Source: Planctomycetaceae bacterium
GTDB lineage: Bacteria; Planctomycetota; Planctomycetia; Pirellulales; Pirellulaceae
Direction: 5' to 3'
Assembly (NCBI GenBank): GCA_020638975.1
Contig: JACKHN010000012.1
Location: 124,001-188,000 of the forward strand
DNA: 64,000 bases
Positions 61,067 to 64,000 of the stretch are shown here, one piece after another. A program made the position numbers and the translations under genes. Each line of letters starts with the position of its first letter. Within the stretch, counting starts at the first letter, position 1. Below the pieces are notes generated by a model. It made no database searches, was not told the origin of the DNA, and worked only from the letters and a program-made list of their open reading frames with translations.

Positions 61067-62638
61067 CTATAGCCCAAGCGCGGACCACACCGTCCACAAT
61101 CCTGTCACGAGCATTCCGATCGCCGAGATCCACAGAAACGCATCCCAGACCATGCCGGGCGTGATTCTCGAGTCGCAGCGCTTATATCGGAAAAAGAGGC
61201 CAGCTCCGGCAAGCATCGGCAGCATGATTCCTTGCATGACTCCGCTGATCAGGACAAGCTTAGCGGGATTGGGGAAGTACAGGTACATCGCCACACAAAG
61301 CAACGGAAAGAATCCGCTTAGGATCCTTACACGCTTTCGAATCGCTGGAGTTTCTTTCGAGGCGACACCCAACACGCCCAAGGTGTCGGAGAACACGCGA
61401 GCATGGCTGGCGTTGGCGACAAAGTAGGTCGAGTACAACACAGCGAAGGCTCCGAACAAGAACAGAACGCTCGCCGACTCCGTGAAGACGGGCTCGTACA
61501 TCACCGCCAGCGTGCGGATCATCTCGCTCTTCTCGGGATTCAATTGCGTGCGACCGAGGATCGCAGCTCCTAACAGATAGAAGGCGATCGTCGCGAACGT
61601 ATAAACGACCATCGAGCACCACGCGTCCCATCGCATCACACGCATCCAACCGCGCGCTCGATCGGCCCATTGCGGTGAATCTTCGCGAGGGCCCGTGAAA
61701 CGGGCATATCCCTTCTCCAAGCACCAATACGGATAGGTTACCAACTCGGAGGCACCAACGCCGATGATGCCGAACGTGGCGAGTGCAGTGGCGACGGCTG
61801 TCTTAGATTCGGGTGGCAGGCGAAAACTCATGCCTCGTACAATGTCTTGCAAGGTCACTGCCCAAGAAGCGTTCGCTTGCAGGAACGCGAGGTTCACGAT
61901 CGTGATCAGGGTGAAACCACACACCATCAATGTTGAGAAGTTCTGAATGAAGCCATAGTGCCCCATGACCAAAATGACCGCCGTGATGACTGCGATAATC
62001 ACCGCCCAAATACGATCGTCCAACGAACTCGTGACTTCCGGCGTGTTGGCAAGTTCATCAGTTATACGAGCGATCGTAGTATTCAATTCGGCGGAACGCA
62101 CATCATTAGCACCTTCACCGCGACTCTGAATTAGAGTGAGTTCCGCTTTGCTCACCTTCAACTCGGTCGTACGATCAACGTACTCGTTGAACTCTCGACC
62201 TTGCTGCGTCAGCGGAAGACTAATCGACAAAGCTTGTCCAACGCCGCCGACGATGCCGCCCAATTGTCCAATACTGGCGAACCACATCAGAAACCAGTAC
62301 CACACCAGCCAATTGCCCCGTCCCGTAATTCTCGGGCCAGGTACTTCGGCAAGTCCCGTCATCGTGGAATTGCCCGTCACGATCGAGTATCGACCAAACT
62401 CGACTTGGCAGAAAACCTTAATGACACAGCCAATCAGGATCAGCCAAAGCAACCAGAATCCCGCCTCGGCACCGGTTTTGGTCGTTGCGATCAGTTCACC
62501 TGAGCCAACGATTGATCCCGCCACGATCAACCCAGGCCCAAGCCGCCGCAAGATACCGCCGATCGCGGTCGGCGGCGCTTCAGTGAGCTTGACGTCATCT
62601 GCGGCTGACGCGTCGTGCGTCGGATCGCTGCTGGTCAT
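61067..62638 (-). CDS. Nramp-family transporter with non-canonical metal site
   Basis: A 523-residue protein with about eleven transmembrane helices. The overall pattern is Nramp (GPGLIVAGSIVGSGELIATT-type helix 1, GVGASELVTYPYWCLEKG helix 6). The canonical helix-1 DPGN reads GSGE (about 45-48) and the helix-6 MPH motif is absent, so transition-metal selectivity as in MntH is unlikely. A polar insertion with charged residues (about 160-200) separates helices 4 and 5. It may move Mg2+ or another substrate. Probably cotranscribed with the M19-like gene. Confidence 0.87.
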   Translation of the reverse strand: MTSSDPTHDASAADDVKLTEAPPTAIGGILRRLGPGLIVAGSIVGSGELIATTKTGAEAGFWLLWLILIGCVIKVFCQVEFGRYSIVTGNSTMTGLAEVPGPRITGRGNWLVWYWFLMWFASIGQLGGIVGGVGQALSISLPLTQQGREFNEYVDRTTELKVSKAELTLIQSRGEGANDVRSAELNTTIARITDELANTPEVTSSLDDRIWAVIIAVITAVILVMGHYGFIQNFSTLMVCGFTLITIVNLAFLQANASWAVTLQDIVRGMSFRLPPESKTAVATALATFGIIGVGASELVTYPYWCLEKGYARFTGPREDSPQWADRARGWMRVMRWDAWCSMVVYTFATIAFYLLGAAILGRTQLNPEKSEMIRTLAVMYEPVFTESASVLFLFGAFAVLYSTYFVANASHARVFSDTLGVLGVASKETPAIRKRVRILSGFFPLLCVAMYLYFPNPAKLVLISGVMQGIMLPMLAGAGLFFRYKRCDSRITPGMVWDAFLWISAIGMLVTGLWTVWSALGL

Positions 62639-62804
62639 GTGGTTCTACTCGACGGCTGATAGGCGTGACTTGGCAATATGCGAAGCCTAACCGTAACTCA
62701 GCCGCGTGCAGAAGAAAAGAGTGCCGTGACTTCTCGCCAGGCGTGGACGCAGAAAGGCGATGGGGCAATTGTGCGCAGGCTGCTGCATTGTTTCGCAACT
62801 TCTG

Positions 62805-63095
62805 CTATTCGATGTACGACGAGACTTCGTTGTACGCGATCGGTTGGATGCGGTCGTCACCCGGAATCTCTTCCGGTTCCGAGGCTGGTGTAGGGGCGGC
62901 TTGCGTGAGTTCACCGAGTGAGTCGTAACCAGCTTCGGCGAAAACGGAACTGACCCTTCCGTTCGCCATGTCGGCGCGTTGCCATCTCCCGCCATAAGCA
63001 CCGTAGTTGCAATCGTCTGGGCTGCAACACAGAGCGCATCCCAGGGACGAACTTACTAGCGACAACAATCCGATGCAGTACAGCTTGCGGAACAT
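62805..63095 (-). CDS. Small putative lipoprotein
   Basis: About 96 residues from ATG 63095, with GAGAGG upstream. The signal is short (LYCIGLLSLVSSSLGC) and ends in a possible lipobox with C20, although Leu is at -2 instead of -3. Three more Cys residues follow within ten positions (CALCCSPDDC), then GAYGGRWQRADMANGR, a segment that I have seen in small planctomycete surface proteins. Function unknown. Confidence 0.72.
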   Translation of the reverse strand: MFRKLYCIGLLSLVSSSLGCALCCSPDDCNYGAYGGRWQRADMANGRVSSVFAEAGYDSLGELTQAAPTPASEPEEIPGDDRIQPIAYNEVSSYIE

Positions 63096-63267
63096 CAATA
63101 CGCCTCTCTCGATTAGTCGTGCGCGAACAGAACCAGTCCGCCGCTATCAACTTCGGCATCTCAAGAGAGGAACTTTAGAGCGATCGTAGCGGTTGTATCG
63201 ATTATTGCGAGGCACACCGATTCTGCCTACGCGTCCCGCTAGCATCGCGAAAGAACTGGACGTTGCC

Positions 63268-64000
63268 TCAATCGATTGTCGCGCAGGCGCGGTTCAGCGA
63301 CGCCATCCTCTTTCGCAATTCCGGCTGTTCGGCAAGCAACTCGGCGATCTGACGCCAATCGAGTCGTTCGGGACCCAGGGCGTCGAAGATCACGTGAGCA
63401 TGCTCCCAGTCCTCCTCGTGGTCAATTGCGAGCCGAATATCGTCGCGGTCGATCTCGACCGGTGTCGGAAGGAAGCGGAGTTGAAAAAGTTCCGGATGCA
63501 AAGAGACATAGCGGGTCGACTGTTGCCGATCGAGTGATTCACTTGCCGATTGCTCGGCCTGGAAAATCGACTCCGCGCGGCACCACTCGGCAAAGATGCC
63601 AAGTTGCGACTGCAGAAGTTGACCTCCATCGCGAGACATATAACCAACGTAGTCGCAGCGAGGATGTGCATGCGCATCGCAAATCAATCGATCGATCAGC
63701 GATGGATCGACGAACGGTCGGTCGGCACGGACTCGCACGATCGACGTCGCATCGGCCTTGCGGATTGCTGCCGCGAGGCGAGACAGCGGATCGCGTTGCT
63801 CGCCGAAAAATGCATCAACATCCGGCGGCAGCAATGGCGCGATAACGTTGTGAAGCGACGGATCGGCAACAACGAGTACCTGATCGATGCACATGGCTTC
63901 GGTCACGCGGCGCGCGACCCACTCGAACAGCGGCTTGTTGCCGAACTTTCGCGTACTCAGCGAGTGAGCCATCGACGCGTAGGAGAACGTGGGAACTTCG
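63268..64000 (-). CDS. NTP-transferase family protein, 5' end outside window
   Basis: The frame is open to the right edge, so the start may lie beyond 64000. The first internal ATG is at 63972. The N-terminal region STRKFGNKPLFEWVARRV resembles the R-x-x-x-K-P-L-x-x-W start of SpsF/CMP-Kdo-type cytidylyltransferases, and VRVRADRPFVDPSLIDRLI gives the Asp-containing substrate loop. It should activate a sugar or amino-sugar for surface polysaccharide synthesis. Its C-terminus is complete. Confidence 0.82.
   Translation of the reverse strand, partial: EVPTFSYASMAHSLSTRKFGNKPLFEWVARRVTEAMCIDQVLVVADPSLHNVIAPLLPPDVDAFFGEQRDPLSRLAAAIRKADATSIVRVRADRPFVDPSLIDRLICDAHAHPRCDYVGYMSRDGGQLLQSQLGIFAEWCRAESIFQAEQSASESLDRQQSTRYVSLHPELFQLRFLPTPVEIDRDDIRLAIDHEEDWEHAHVIFDALGPERLDWRQIAELLAEQPELRKRMASLNRACATID

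Overview
The window looks like part of a chromosome from a planctomycete, most likely of the Pirellulales type. The evidence is the gene content and style: a DUF1571 protein, Tat-exported Gfo/Idh/MocA and M19 proteins, secreted HEAT, FG-GAP and beta-helix proteins, transmembrane Hanks-type kinases, two large MoxR/BatA-like envelope gene sets, and many intergenic palindromes in moderately GC-rich DNA. This is inference from families; there is no rRNA or other phylogenetic marker here. I saw no tRNA, rRNA, CRISPR array, phage or complete insertion sequence.

Layout. 1-3291: the end of an HscC-type Hsp70 followed by two J-like proteins in overlapping frames. 3316-6528: a CrtI/PYROXD2-like oxidoreductase, a DUF1805 protein and an O-methyltransferase, separated by palindromic repeats. 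6617-18151: a seven-gene, mostly ATGA-coupled operon (toroid protein, BatA-like, second VWA-like protein, DUF4175-like membrane protein, coiled-coil protein, MoxR ATPase, DUF58 protein). 18467-21206: a PAS-GAF-PAS histidine kinase and a FixJ-like regulator. 21222-32769: single genes (beta-helix, HEAT, HMGL-like aldolase, Ser/Thr kinase, oxidoreductase, FG-GAP, DUF1571, SMP-30, metallophosphoesterase). 32812-34824 (minus): pgk, a 61-residue protein and a DJ-1/PfpI protein. 34957-36857: archease and RtcB, an RNA ligation pair. 36866-37591: a methyltransferase with a signal peptide. 37738-49165 (minus): a second seven-gene envelope operon ending in one intact HtrA-like protease and two relatives that have lost the catalytic triad. 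49434-64000: methyltransferase, amidohydrolase, Cache-domain kinase, ferritin-like protein, NfuA, BrkB, RluA-type and Maf proteins, PIG-L deacetylase, degenerate M19 peptidase, divergent Nramp transporter, small lipoprotein and a nucleotidyltransferase running off the right edge.

The two envelope operons appear related. Each has a three-segment DUF4175-like membrane protein directly followed by an exported coiled-coil protein. The first couples them to MoxR/DUF58/VWA genes, the second to an NPCBM protein and the HtrA trio.

The most unusual signal is the relation between repeats and genes. A 100-bp cloverleaf-like palindromic element occurs twice, each time between 8-bp direct repeats. One copy is translated in frame inside the DUF4175-like gene, nested in another palindrome. 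Two further palindrome families sit in frame between the start codon and the signal-peptide core of the two inactive HtrA relatives. A perfect 11-copy heptamer array separates moxR from its DUF58 partner.
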